A DNA stretch of 64,000 nt from assembly GCA_023423335.1 (NCBI GenBank), contig JAFAFU010000073.1:133456-197455 (forward strand). The letters run 5' to 3'. The stretch is from Bacillota bacterium. Lineage in GTDB: Bacteria; Bacillota; Clostridia; Lachnospirales; Lachnospiraceae. Position 1 is the stretch's first letter. Every line of letters starts with the position of its first letter. The notes beneath the pieces were generated by a model. It made no database searches. It saw nothing but the letters and a program-made list of their open reading frames with translations, and was not told the origin of the DNA. Both the position numbers and the translations under genes were made by a program. Below are positions 26,933-34,724 of this stretch, one piece after another.

Positions 26933-27730
26933 TTACGGCTTTCTCGCCAAATACATTGTTATTTTATCATAAAGCGTTATCTTATCATCAAAACTTCGAA
27001 TTACCTCTCGAATGCCTTCATAAAACTTTGTCTTATATGGTTCTTGAAGCGTTATATGGTCAGCATGGGTTCCGATTAAAGAAACATAGTCGTCTGCACT
27101 GTACTCTCTTGTTTTCCGGTACTCACGACGTTCAAGATTAACAAAGCCGTATTTGTCACGTGCATCATAATCCAGTTTACATTTATACTCAGTTTCCGGG
27201 TGAAAGTACTCACAATATACTTCCTGCAATTTAGTATACAGCGGTTCGTCAGTATATCCGCCGCCGGGCTGTATATCAGGCCTCATCATAAACATAGCAA
27301 ACGTTCCGTTGCTTTTTAATATATCATACGCTTTTGGGTATCCGATTTTTTCCGGTATCCATTGAAAAGCTGCGGCAGAATACACCAAATCAAATCTGGC
27401 ATTTTCAAAATCAAAAGTTTCAAAGTCAGCATTAGCGATTTCAAAATTTTGATAAGAGCCAAATCTATTTTTCAAAAACTCTGTAAAATTTTCACCTAAT
27501 TCAATGGCTAAATATGAACAGCCTGTCTTTAAGATGGGTTCGGTAGCTTGCCCGGTACCGGGTCCTATTTCAAGCACAGTTTTTCCGGGTCCAAGCTTTG
27601 CATATTCTATGAGGTCTGCAAAAAGTTCATCGCAATACCGCGGTCTCCATTCATCGAATTGTTCCGGAATAGTGTCAAAGATTTTTCTAAAATCTATAAT
27701 AAACCTCCCTGTGCATGAGTAATCTTCCAT
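26933..27730 (-). CDS. Class I SAM methyltransferase (possible ATA start at 27697)
   Basis: A methyltransferase of about 254-265 residues. Motif I is VLEIGPGTGQATEPIL, the acidic loop is AIELGENF, and FDLVYSAAAFQWI is the following strand. The ATG at 27730 has no ribosome site. Eleven codons later, AGGGAGGTTT (27701-27710) is followed at 6 bp by ATA (27697) before DFRKIFDTIPEQFDEW, which looks like a natural N-terminus. Either an ATA/ATT start is used or the original ATG was mutated. It lies in an operon with the CTP-synthase-like gene. Confidence 0.8.
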   Translation of the reverse strand: MEDYSCTGRFIIDFRKIFDTIPEQFDEWRPRYCDELFADLIEYAKLGPGKTVLEIGPGTGQATEPILKTGCSYLAIELGENFTEFLKNRFGSYQNFEIANADFETFDFENARFDLVYSAAAFQWIPEKIGYPKAYDILKSNGTFAMFMMRPDIQPGGGYTDEPLYTKLQEVYCEYFHPETEYKCKLDYDARDKYGFVNLERREYRKTREYSADDYVSLIGTHADHITLQEPYKTKFYEGIREVIRSFDDKITLYDKITMYLARKP

Positions 27731-27852
27731 AGAAATTTTTATTTTTAATTTTTTATACCCTTGTTGATGTGGAATCTAAATAATATAATACTCTGTATAG
27801 GTATATAATTTAAGATGATACATACCAAATTATTACTATGAGGAGGATGTCA

Positions 27853-29148
27853 ATGAATAAAAATAAGTTTGCTCTTACACCACCCATGGGTTGGAACAGC
27901 TATGATTATTATGATACTACGGTAAATGAAGAACAGGTTAAGGCCAATGCGGATTACATGGCTGCCCATCTGAAGAAGTACGGATGGGAATATGTCGTAG
28001 TTGATATTCAATGGTATGCCTACGATACAGGAACGCAAAGAAACAACTATCAATATATTCCCTTCTGGAAGATGGAAATGGATGAATACTCCAGACTCCT
28101 TCCTTGTCCGGATCGTTTTCCTTCCTCGGTAAACGGACAAGGCTTTAAACCGTTGGCGGATTATATACATAGCTTAGGGCTTAAATTTGGTATCCATATT
28201 ATGAGAGGAATTCCAAGAATTGCAGCTCATAGTCAGATGAAGATTTATGGAACGGATCGGACAGCCAATGAAATTGCCAGCCCTTCCTCCATCTGCTGGT
28301 GGAATCCGGATATGTACGGATTGGAGGTGGATATAGAAGGAGCACAGGTGTATTATAATTCCATTTTTGAGCTTTATGCCCAGTGGGGTGTGGATTTTGT
28401 TAAATGTGATGATATATGCAGACATGACATGAAATCTTCCGAGAAGGAAATTGAAATGCTTCATAAAGCAATCCTCAATTCTGGCCGTGCTATGGTTCTG
28501 AGTTTATCACCGGGACCCGCTTTAATCAATAAGGCATGGCATTATGAAAAGTACGCTAATATGTGGAGAATTACGGATGATTTCTGGGATAGCTGGCCGC
28601 TATTGGTTAATATGTTTGAACGTTGTGAACTATGGCAAAACCATGTTTCGCAAGGATGTTATCCGGATTGTGATATGCTTCCGCTGGGTTATATAGGAAA
28701 AGGCTTTGGAGAAGAGCGTTATACGAGATTTACGAAAGAAGAGCAGATAACCATGATGACCCTATGGTGCATCTTCCGTTCTCCTCTTATGATAGGGGCA
28801 GAACTGCCAAAGCTGGATCAATGGACCCTGGAGCTGTTGACGAATAAAAAGGTATTACGTCTTCTAACTTATTCATCCGCTGCAAGACAGATCATGAGGG
28901 ACAATCAGCAGGCGATATGGTTTTCAAAGGATACCGAGGAGTATGCTTATTATTTGGCGGTATTCAATCTTAGTGATGAGGAACGAAAGATTAGTGTAAC
29001 CCCAGAAGAGGTTGAACTAAAATGCTATGATGGTTATATTTTTGAAGAATTATGGGGCAGAGAGAACGGTGAAAGCCTGGATCAGATTTTAGAAACGAAG
29101 GTATCGGCCCATGGAGCGAAATTATACCGGATCAGCAAATTAGTATAA
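27853..29148 (+). CDS. GH27 alpha-galactosidase-like glycoside hydrolase
   Basis: A 431-residue family GH27 enzyme that would release terminal alpha-galactose (or a related sugar). The N-terminal ALTPPMGWNSYDYYD is the family hallmark. The nucleophile is D186 in DFVKCDD and the acid/base D243 in WRITDDFWDSW. A C-terminal beta domain (ISVTPEEVELKCYDGY onward) follows the barrel. No signal peptide is seen, so it acts in the cytoplasm. The start at 27853 follows GAGGAGGATGTCA. It is a lone gene inside the accessory region; galK at 15.7 kb could use the product. Confidence 0.9.
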   Translation: MNKNKFALTPPMGWNSYDYYDTTVNEEQVKANADYMAAHLKKYGWEYVVVDIQWYAYDTGTQRNNYQYIPFWKMEMDEYSRLLPCPDRFPSSVNGQGFKPLADYIHSLGLKFGIHIMRGIPRIAAHSQMKIYGTDRTANEIASPSSICWWNPDMYGLEVDIEGAQVYYNSIFELYAQWGVDFVKCDDICRHDMKSSEKEIEMLHKAILNSGRAMVLSLSPGPALINKAWHYEKYANMWRITDDFWDSWPLLVNMFERCELWQNHVSQGCYPDCDMLPLGYIGKGFGEERYTRFTKEEQITMMTLWCIFRSPLMIGAELPKLDQWTLELLTNKKVLRLLTYSSAARQIMRDNQQAIWFSKDTEEYAYYLAVFNLSDEERKISVTPEEVELKCYDGYIFEELWGRENGESLDQILETKVSAHGAKLYRISKLV

Positions 29149-29345
29149 GATATTATGGGTATGCGGTTCCTGACGGATTCGGATGCTAATAAACTCTGCT
29201 AAATTTAATATGATACAATCCGGGATACCTTTTTCTACATTATACATAAATTGATGAAGCCGATTAACATTGTATGCTTGTACTGTCGAAAATGCCAATA
29301 CTTACGAAGAAGCGAGAAGTTAAAGCGCAAACGGTTATCTGCTTA
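29149..29345. other. Intergenic region, nothing identified
   Basis: 197 bases between convergent genes. No hairpin with a T-run or other recognisable signal was seen. Confidence 0.3.
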
Positions 29346-30026
29346 TTAGCTTACTATAGAAATGATAACTACAAGAATTGCACATAACCCCAAGGGACCA
29401 ATGGTTGCAGGGAAACCTTTATACCATGTATATTTATAAATTCTACTAATAATTATCAAGTTTATAATCACTCCAAATATGATTGCTATGATTGCGCATA
29501 ATCCTATGGTTTTGCCATATGTTGTATGTATTGTGGTAAAAGCAATTGAGTAGTTCAGATAATCCCCAAAGCCTTTTGTGACGACAGGCTTTCCTGTCTT
29601 AAATGAATGACCATAAACAAGCAGTCGGGGCAACCATTTATTACTATTCATCAATTTGGCATTTGTAGTATTTTTCCCCAAGCGTGTGAAGCTAAAAACA
29701 TCAATAACACAAACATATATAATCATAGGCAGCATTATTTCTATGTAGATAAATCTGCCAATCATAACACCGCACGCCATAACGCACGCAAGGCAAATCC
29801 AACTATATACAATCAAATGTTTACTAGCATCTTTTCTGGTTATCAGGAAGATAAAAACAATGATAGACAACAAACCCAGAACATTGTACACAATACTTTT
29901 ATGCAGAAAAGTCAAAACTGCATAAATAACAATTGCCCATATGACAATATGAATTATCATATGTATACTGGCTTCCTTAAACCTTGCCTTAAAATCAGCT
30001 AATTCTTCGTCAGTCTTTATTCCCAA
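29346..30026 (-). CDS. Polytopic membrane protein, candidate presenilin/SPP-like aspartyl protease
   Basis: A 226-residue protein with about seven membrane helices (about 20-41, 45-63, 70-90, 92-113, 153-170, 173-196, 204-224) and no assigned family. Three features match intramembrane aspartyl proteases (presenilin, signal peptide peptidase, family A22): an Asp at the end of helix 4 in VCVIDVFSF (D109), GFGDYL opening helix 5 (D155, the GxGD motif), and FPATIGPL opening the last helix (P206, in place of PAL). Their order and spacing fit; two N-terminal helices of the nine-helix eukaryotic plan would be missing. A prepilin-peptidase (A24) relation is less likely because the IPN and GDxK elements are absent. 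The TTG at 30026 is well spaced from GAGGGGG. It lies alone in the accessory region. Confidence 0.45.
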   Translation of the reverse strand: MGIKTDEELADFKARFKEASIHMIIHIVIWAIVIYAVLTFLHKSIVYNVLGLLSIIVFIFLITRKDASKHLIVYSWICLACVMACGVMIGRFIYIEIMLPMIIYVCVIDVFSFTRLGKNTTNAKLMNSNKWLPRLLVYGHSFKTGKPVVTKGFGDYLNYSIAFTTIHTTYGKTIGLCAIIAIIFGVIINLIIISRIYKYTWYKGFPATIGPLGLCAILVVIISIVS

Positions 30027-30040
30027 AAATACACCCCCTC

Positions 30041-30165
30041 AACCAATATAAATAATCCGACATTTAAAATGGCTCGATAAAATCCTGTTTGTATGTTTTT
30101 ATACCATAATATCATATTAAATAAAATAAACAAATAATGTTTTCTAAAATCTGTGTACCCTAAAA
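30041..30165 (-). promoter_or_regulatory. Leader of the membrane-protein gene, repeated at 34.2 kb
   Basis: Read on the minus strand, this segment contains an AT-rich promoter-like block (TAATATGATATTATGG) and then TTTTAAATGTCGGATTATTT just before the gene. The leader of the GNAT gene (34177-34305) carries the same two blocks with a few changes, and parts occur at 35.98-36.04 kb and near 32.08 kb. The similarity is in non-coding sequence only; the genes are unrelated. Confidence 0.5.
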
Positions 30166-30175
30166 GAGAGCAATC

Positions 30176-30349
30176 AAAAAAGCGTGACGATATACCTATC
30201 GGAACAGAAAAGATAAACGAAATTATCATGTCGGTGCAGATTCCACCCTGGCTGGTGAGTACATCTTTGAGAGAAATGGCGAACGAATAACAGCAAAAGC
30301 AGTAACCTATTGGCTAAGAAAATATTGCGGAGATGCAGGAATTACATAA
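30176..30349 (+). pseudogene. Tyrosine integrase remnant, middle part
   Basis: Frame 30185-30349 reads (after a likely frameshift near 30212) KRNYHVGADSTLAGEYIF, ERNGERITAKAVTYWLRKY and CGDAGIT before a stop. This is the pattern of tyrosine recombinases between the catalytic Lys hairpin and the HxxR motif. The upstream bases read KSVTIYLSEQKR in another frame. There is no start and no catalytic end. The remnant stops exactly at the stop codon of the convergent phosphatase gene (30342), and its natural continuation seems to be at 34.44 kb. Confidence 0.65.
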
Positions 30350-31052
30350 AAAGTCCTAATTCCCTGCAGATAAATTTTTCCTTAATAACAGAGATAGTTT
30401 CCTGTGATACGCCTATAGATAACAAGTATTGTTCCGTATTAATATAATTCTGTTTAAAATAAATCAAAAATTCTTCCATAAATTCGGGTTTCGACGATAT
30501 AAATTCGTCAGATAAGCCAAGCATTTCAGCGAGGGATTTTAAATAAACAGAAGAAACCATATAATCAGCCAAAACGTCAAGTTCGGAAACTCCGCACAGC
30601 AGTAATAACAATGCCGATAATACTCCCGTTCTGTCTTTTCCCATGAAGCAATTATATAATATCCCGCCATAAGCAAGCCGCTCGCCAATATATTCAAATA
30701 ATTGCTTAATGTTTTTTGCTCCATTTTCAACCATATGTATATAAAAATGTCTGGTAATATCATTATAATCATCGAAGAAAGGAATGTTTCTATGCGTAAT
30801 TCTATTTGAAGCAAAAGTATTAATTAAATATTCTGTGTTGTTTTTTTCAAATTCGGAATGAGTACGTAAATCAATAACGGTTCTGACGCCATATTTATAT
30901 AAAAAAGCGGCGTCGAGGTCGGTTACACGCTCCAATCCTTCACCACGTAAAAATGTTCTCCAATTTGTAACGCCACTGCATGCCAGATAGCCGCCAATAT
31001 CCCTTACGTTTGATGCTCCTTCTAACCGAAGCCGTTTATAATTTATGTTCAT
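30342..31052 (-). CDS. Tyrosine/dual-specificity phosphatase family protein
   Basis: A 236-residue phosphatase of the bacterial Y_phosphatase3 type. The N-terminus ASNVRDIGGYLACSGVTNW is the family signature (NFRDxGG), followed by VRTVIDLRTHSEF (general-acid region) and the P-loop NCFMGKDRTGVLS with the CX5R nucleophile Cys. All key residues are present. It could dephosphorylate phosphotyrosine, phosphoserine or phosphoinositide-like substrates. GGGGATATAAG precedes the ATG; the metallophosphoesterase gene ends 16 bp before, so the two are an operon. Its stop codon lies within the integrase remnant. Confidence 0.87.
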   Translation of the reverse strand: MNINYKRLRLEGASNVRDIGGYLACSGVTNWRTFLRGEGLERVTDLDAAFLYKYGVRTVIDLRTHSEFEKNNTEYLINTFASNRITHRNIPFFDDYNDITRHFYIHMVENGAKNIKQLFEYIGERLAYGGILYNCFMGKDRTGVLSALLLLLCGVSELDVLADYMVSSVYLKSLAEMLGLSDEFISSKPEFMEEFLIYFKQNYINTEQYLLSIGVSQETISVIKEKFICRELGLFM

Positions 31053-31068
31053 CTTATATCCCCATCTT

Positions 31069-32019
31069 CTAATTCATTTTATAATATCCTATGATTCCGT
31101 TCTTTTTTGCATAAATTCTGTCGTTGAATGTATGCAAAACGGTGATTTTATCGCCGACATCAACGGGAAGGTAATAATCCGTGTCGAGAGCACACCACAA
31201 CCCGCCGTTTTCACCAGTATTTATTGATATGTTTGCCAGCTCAATTATTTTACCTGATTTAGTATGCTTGTAAATGCTAAATTCTGCGCCTGCCTCAATA
31301 AGCTCAACTTCTTTGTCGTTGACCCACACTATGCTTAATTCACCACCGCTTGCTGGCTGCGCTTTTTCTGCATGATATATGGGCAGATTATCAGCAGATT
31401 GATACGAAAAAGTGCCATTATGAATTATAAAGGCATTTAACTGCCCACATCCCCATGTGTCAAGCCCTCCGTCAATTGATATGATACGGCGTTCCATGTT
31501 GAATAAGGGGTTACAGCTAAGTATTTTATGGCTGTAATTTAGTGTTGGGGTATGCCCTACGACAACATATTTTTCAAACACCACATCATCCCCTGACTCT
31601 CTCATGCATCTTTGGGCTTCCTGTTCATTCAGGTTGTTGGAAGAAAGCCCCGCGTGAACAAAGATGAACTCCTGCGTTTCTATAATGTGCGGTAGGCTAT
31701 CGAACCATTCTGCCGCCCGTGCTTTTACTGTTTCATCGCAATCATCTGGTAAACGTTCCACGAAGTCCCAATTTCCCCTGACGGCATAAACATTAGCGCG
31801 TTCGCACAATGTCATCGTAAATTCAAGGGTTTGGCGACTTTGGCTGTTGTCGCACCGCCCAGCACAAAGGTCGCCAACCAAAATTAAAATATCATCATCG
31901 CGAAATCCAACTTTATCTAACAGTCGCTTAAACACATCAAGCTGCCCATGTATGTCACTTATACATATAATCCGCTTGCTTTGCGGGATTGTCAGTTGCA
32001 TTATTTTTGCCGGCTCCAC
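31069..32019 (-). CDS. Metallophosphoesterase (Ser/Thr phosphatase-like) with C-terminal extension
   Basis: A 316-residue calcineurin-type phosphoesterase. Metal motifs are ISDIHGQ, VGDLCAGR, RGNWDF (the usual GNHD with Trp for His), VHAG and GHTP, giving a two-metal site at residues about 18-175. The last 110 residues contain strands (GELSIVWVNDKEVELIEAGA, VDVGDKITVLHTFNDRIYAK) that look like a small separate beta domain. The GTG start at 32019 follows AAAGGAGTAATTATA. It is the first gene of an operon with the tyrosine phosphatase. Confidence 0.85.
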   Translation of the reverse strand: MEPAKIMQLTIPQSKRIICISDIHGQLDVFKRLLDKVGFRDDDILILVGDLCAGRCDNSQSRQTLEFTMTLCERANVYAVRGNWDFVERLPDDCDETVKARAAEWFDSLPHIIETQEFIFVHAGLSSNNLNEQEAQRCMRESGDDVVFEKYVVVGHTPTLNYSHKILSCNPLFNMERRIISIDGGLDTWGCGQLNAFIIHNGTFSYQSADNLPIYHAEKAQPASGGELSIVWVNDKEVELIEAGAEFSIYKHTKSGKIIELANISINTGENGGLWCALDTDYYLPVDVGDKITVLHTFNDRIYAKKNGIIGYYKMN

Positions 32020-32229
32020 TATAATTACTCCTTTTACTTGTTTATCTCGTAATTTATCTATTGCTTCTATCTAATAATCCGACATATTAAAAACTTCGAT
32101 CTGTCCAAATTATAAATTTTCTGCCTCTCAATTGTATTTTGAATCATGTATAATAAATACAAGTTTCCTTAATTATACTTTTTCGTATGTTGAAAGTCAA
32201 ACATACATGGAGAAGTGTGACATCATCTA

Positions 32230-32385
32230 CACACCGTCTACCAAGTGTCTACAGTCTGTCTACAACTGTTTTTATTGGAAAAATTTTGTTTTTAAATATT
32301 GATGTTATTATTTATAAGTGATATGATGCAAAAAATAGAGTAATTTTGTTTAATCAAGCGATAATACACTATCGTTAGCAAATAC
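32230..32385 (+). repeat. Cassette leader, copy 1 (GTCTAC repeats plus promoter)
   Basis: About 155 bases that recur, with scattered changes, at 36160-36316. The block starts with GTCTAC at 32236, 32247 and 32258 (exact 11-bp period). It then holds a stretch of over 30 identical bases containing the promoter TTGATG (32299-32304), 17 bases, TATGAT (32322-32327). A weak inverted repeat (cgata/tatcg) follows the promoter. Downstream lies the methyltransferase gene; in copy 2 it is the UMP kinase gene. Confidence 0.8.
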
Positions 32386-32417
32386 GAAAAGAGATTATTT
32401 GATTTTTGGAGGTGTTG

Positions 32418-33167
32418 ATGAAAAAAGATAGCTCAACTGAATCTTGGGGTAAAATTGAAATGTCTGACGAGTGGATTCAGCTTGCACAAACAAATCCGCA
32501 TAGAATACATTTTATCATGCCGTTCACTTTTAAGCAGCTTGGAGATGTTTCAGGTAAAATTGTATTAGATTTAGGATGCGGCGGAGGTGGATATTCAAGA
32601 GAATTGGCACGGAAAGGTGCAATTGTAACTGCTGTTGATTGTGGTGAAAACGCAATCAAATATTGTATATCTAAAGCAGAAGAAGAGCAATTAAAAGTTA
32701 CTTATCATGTACGGAATAGCTGTGATTTATACGACATTAACGATGATACATTTGATATTGTTCTTGCTTCCATGATGTTGATGGATTGTGAGGATTTTGA
32801 AGGAACTATTAGAGAGATATCACGGGTATTAAAGCCATCCGGAAAATTATTTGCAAGTGTGTGTCATCCATGTTTTCACGTTAGTGGTGGTATTGGACGG
32901 CAAGACAAAGGGATAGATAAAAAAGTTATTGTGTCAAATTATTATCATCCAACCGAGTGGGAAGCTCCGTTATCATCAGGTAGCGTAAAAGTTATTTGGA
33001 GACATCGGACAATAGAAGATTATGTGAAGACATTCATCAAATACGGACTAACGATTACTGACCTAAACGAACCAGTCCCCACAGAAGAACAAGCTGCGAT
33101 ATTGATAGATATAGCTTGGATGCAGAAAATTCCAATATTTCTATTTTGGGAATTGAAGAAACAATAA
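32418..33167 (+). CDS. Class I SAM methyltransferase (cassette cargo)
   Basis: A 249-residue methyltransferase. Motif I is IVLDLGCGGGGYSREL, the acidic loop is VTAVDCGENAI, then NDDTFDIVLASMMLMDC, and VLKPSGKLFASVCHPCF ends the core; this layout suits small-molecule methyltransferases of the UbiE/BioC kind. The C-terminus ILIDIAWMQKIPIFLFWELKK is conserved-looking. ATG 32418 follows TTTGGAGGTGTTG. It sits between the repeated leader and the repeated trailer and is thus one unit of a cassette-like pair. Confidence 0.87.
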   Translation: MKKDSSTESWGKIEMSDEWIQLAQTNPHRIHFIMPFTFKQLGDVSGKIVLDLGCGGGGYSRELARKGAIVTAVDCGENAIKYCISKAEEEQLKVTYHVRNSCDLYDINDDTFDIVLASMMLMDCEDFEGTIREISRVLKPSGKLFASVCHPCFHVSGGIGRQDKGIDKKVIVSNYYHPTEWEAPLSSGSVKVIWRHRTIEDYVKTFIKYGLTITDLNEPVPTEEQAAILIDIAWMQKIPIFLFWELKKQ

Positions 33168-33203
33168 CAAACATATTAAGCATGCTCAGAAGTTGGTTAG
33201 GTA

Positions 33204-33277
33204 TCACAATATTTTATAATAATGTAGTAATTAAAAAGCCACAAAAAACTTTGTTTTTTATGGCTTTTTAAGGTGAA
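33204..33277 (+). repeat. Cassette trailer, copy 1 (terminator)
   Basis: Recurs at 37145-37219. It begins tcacaat, continues aatgtagtaattaaaaagcc and ends ttttaaggtgaa. The arms aaaaagcca and tggcttttt pair around a T-rich loop, giving an intrinsic terminator for the cargo gene. Confidence 0.75.
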
Positions 33278-33327
33278 ATTTAAAGTGTTATTGTCCTATA
33301 AAATAAGATTTCCCAATCATTTTCACT

Positions 33328-33350
33328 AAGCGTGAGACGGGATTCAAACC
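33328..33350 (+). repeat. att-like repeat (tRNA-Gly 3' end)
   Basis: gcgtgagacgggattcaaac matches the tRNA-Gly 3' part (37728 onward) with two changes and in the same orientation. No tRNA body follows. It sits right of the trailer of cassette copy 1. The rest of 33168-33541 holds no gene. Confidence 0.75.
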
Positions 33351-33541
33351 ATAATCCCATCCTACAAATACTGAAAAGAAAGGGGTTCCATCCACTTCTG
33401 ATTTATGTGTACATAATAGTTCACATATTTTTTTGTAAGAATTATTAAGACTCTTTTAAAATCAATAAACAAATTAGGAGTTATTGAAATATGTATTATG
33501 CTTATTAACAGTTATGATGGTTATTTATATGTTCACTTTAT

Positions 33542-34156
33542 TCATTTTTTGTTATTATTCTTACTAAGCTTCTGGAAATAATAATAATTGCCATTTTTTA
33601 CTTCACATTGAATATTAGAAAAATAATGGACCACATCGTTAAAATCATCAACATTGTGGCTTTCATCAATATAGTCATACGGTATACGTTTCTCAATTAA
33701 TTTAAAACCACTTTTTTGAGCGGTTCTAAAAGAAGAGGGATTATCAACACGTACACCAGCGCTAATATAATCCAACGATAATGCTTCAAGAAAATAATCG
33801 GAAGCCGCAGCACCTGCTTCCGACGCATAGCCCATTCCAGTGTATTGACTCATAAAATACCACCCTATATGCCATTCATTTGGGACTTGTTTCTGGTTTA
33901 ACGTAATTACGCCGATAACTTCGCCGGAATCCTTTAAGCATACGGCAGGCAGGTAACCATGTTCGGGATATTTAATACCTTTTTCCGCATTGTGCTGGAA
34001 GTATGAAATGGCATCTTTAATGAAATTAATAGTCGCATTTTCAAAGAATGTCGGATGATACTTCATTACTTCCTTGTCATTTTTTATTGCAATCAACGCG
34101 TTCGCGTCTTGCTCCATAAGTTCGCGGATAATAAGCCTGTTTGTTTCAATATACAT
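33542..34156 (-). CDS. GNAT family N-acetyltransferase (RimJ/RimL-like)
   Basis: A 204-residue acetyltransferase. The start ETNRLIIRELMEQDANALIAI is typical of the RimJ/RimL group, the central strands read GEVIGVITL and EWHIGWYFM, and the acetyl-CoA loop is QYTGMGYASEA; VDNPSSFRTAQKSGFKLIE is motif B. Substrates in this group include ribosomal proteins, spermidine and drugs. GATGGAGGTAAAAA precedes the ATG. It lies right of an att-like repeat and has a leader resembling that of the membrane-protein gene at 29.3 kb. Confidence 0.87.
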   Translation of the reverse strand: MYIETNRLIIRELMEQDANALIAIKNDKEVMKYHPTFFENATINFIKDAISYFQHNAEKGIKYPEHGYLPAVCLKDSGEVIGVITLNQKQVPNEWHIGWYFMSQYTGMGYASEAGAAASDYFLEALSLDYISAGVRVDNPSSFRTAQKSGFKLIEKRIPYDYIDESHNVDDFNDVVHYFSNIQCEVKNGNYYYFQKLSKNNNKK

Positions 34157-34176
34157 TTTTTACCTCCATCGTCCAT

Positions 34177-34305
34177 CATACAAATAATCCGATATTTAAA
34201 ACGGCTCAAGAAATTCAAATTTATATGTAAATTGTTAAATCATAATATCATATTGAATGAAATAAATAAATAAAATTTTCCAATAATCTGTATACCCCTT
34301 TTATC
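34177..34305 (-). promoter_or_regulatory. Leader of the GNAT gene, repeat of the 30.1 kb leader
   Basis: On the minus strand the blocks CAATATGATATTATGATTTA and GAGCCGTTTTAAATATCGGA match the leader at 30041-30165. The second block continues into the ribosome-site region. This suggests a common promoter cassette duplicated with the cargo. Confidence 0.5.
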
Positions 34306-34442
34306 AATTTGTATCTCCTACCCTTCTTAAAATCGTGTAGACTTTCTTTCGTATAAAAATTAAATCAATTCAATTGATTAGTCTTAATAAGCAGTCAAAT
34401 AGTAGTGCTGCTATACCTGATTATGCTTAAAAGATAATGAAA

Positions 34443-34687
34443 ATGCTTTCTGGAGCACACAGTGCTCATGACATCCATAGGACAGTAGCATCTGAGATGG
34501 ACAGAAGAGGTGTGCCTATTGAAGTCATTCGATGGTTTTAGGACACAATGATATCGCCACGACACGCAGTTACATTCTAAATAACCAAGGTAAAGAAGAA
34601 ACAACAAAAACGATTGCTAATGCTCTTTCAGACATGAACGGACTTGATCAGATAAAATTATTAAGTAACACGTCGACAAATTGGTAG
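34443..34687 (+). pseudogene. Tyrosine integrase remnant, C-terminal part
   Basis: Reads SAHDIHRTVASEMDRRGVPI and EVIRWF, then a one-base deletion at about 34539, then LGHNDIATTRSYILNNQGKE and ETTKTIANALSDM to a stop. HDIHR is the HxxR motif, LGHND the second His box, and RSYI the nucleophile Tyr, so this is the catalytic end of a tyrosine recombinase. It lacks the front and is frameshifted, so it is inactive. It fits directly onto the end of the remnant at 30349. Confidence 0.8.
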
Positions 34688-34724
34688 TTGTGAACTTTGT
34701 ATAGTGCTTATTTTGTTCAAATAA

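Noticed and set aside
29346..30026. Prepilin peptidase (A24) identity for the polytopic protein with GxGD
   Set aside because: The IPN segment after the first Asp and the Lys after GD are missing, and the proline motif in the last helix fits presenilins better. Kept only as an alternative.
30017..30229. 70-codon minus-strand frame upstream of the presenilin-like gene
   Set aside because: It covers the shared leader and the integrase remnant and overlaps the next start; no ribosome site.
32236..32263. GTCTAC repeats as a CRISPR or other repeat array
   Set aside because: Only three 6-bp units at 11-bp spacing; no long repeats or spacers. No CRISPR array was seen anywhere in the window.
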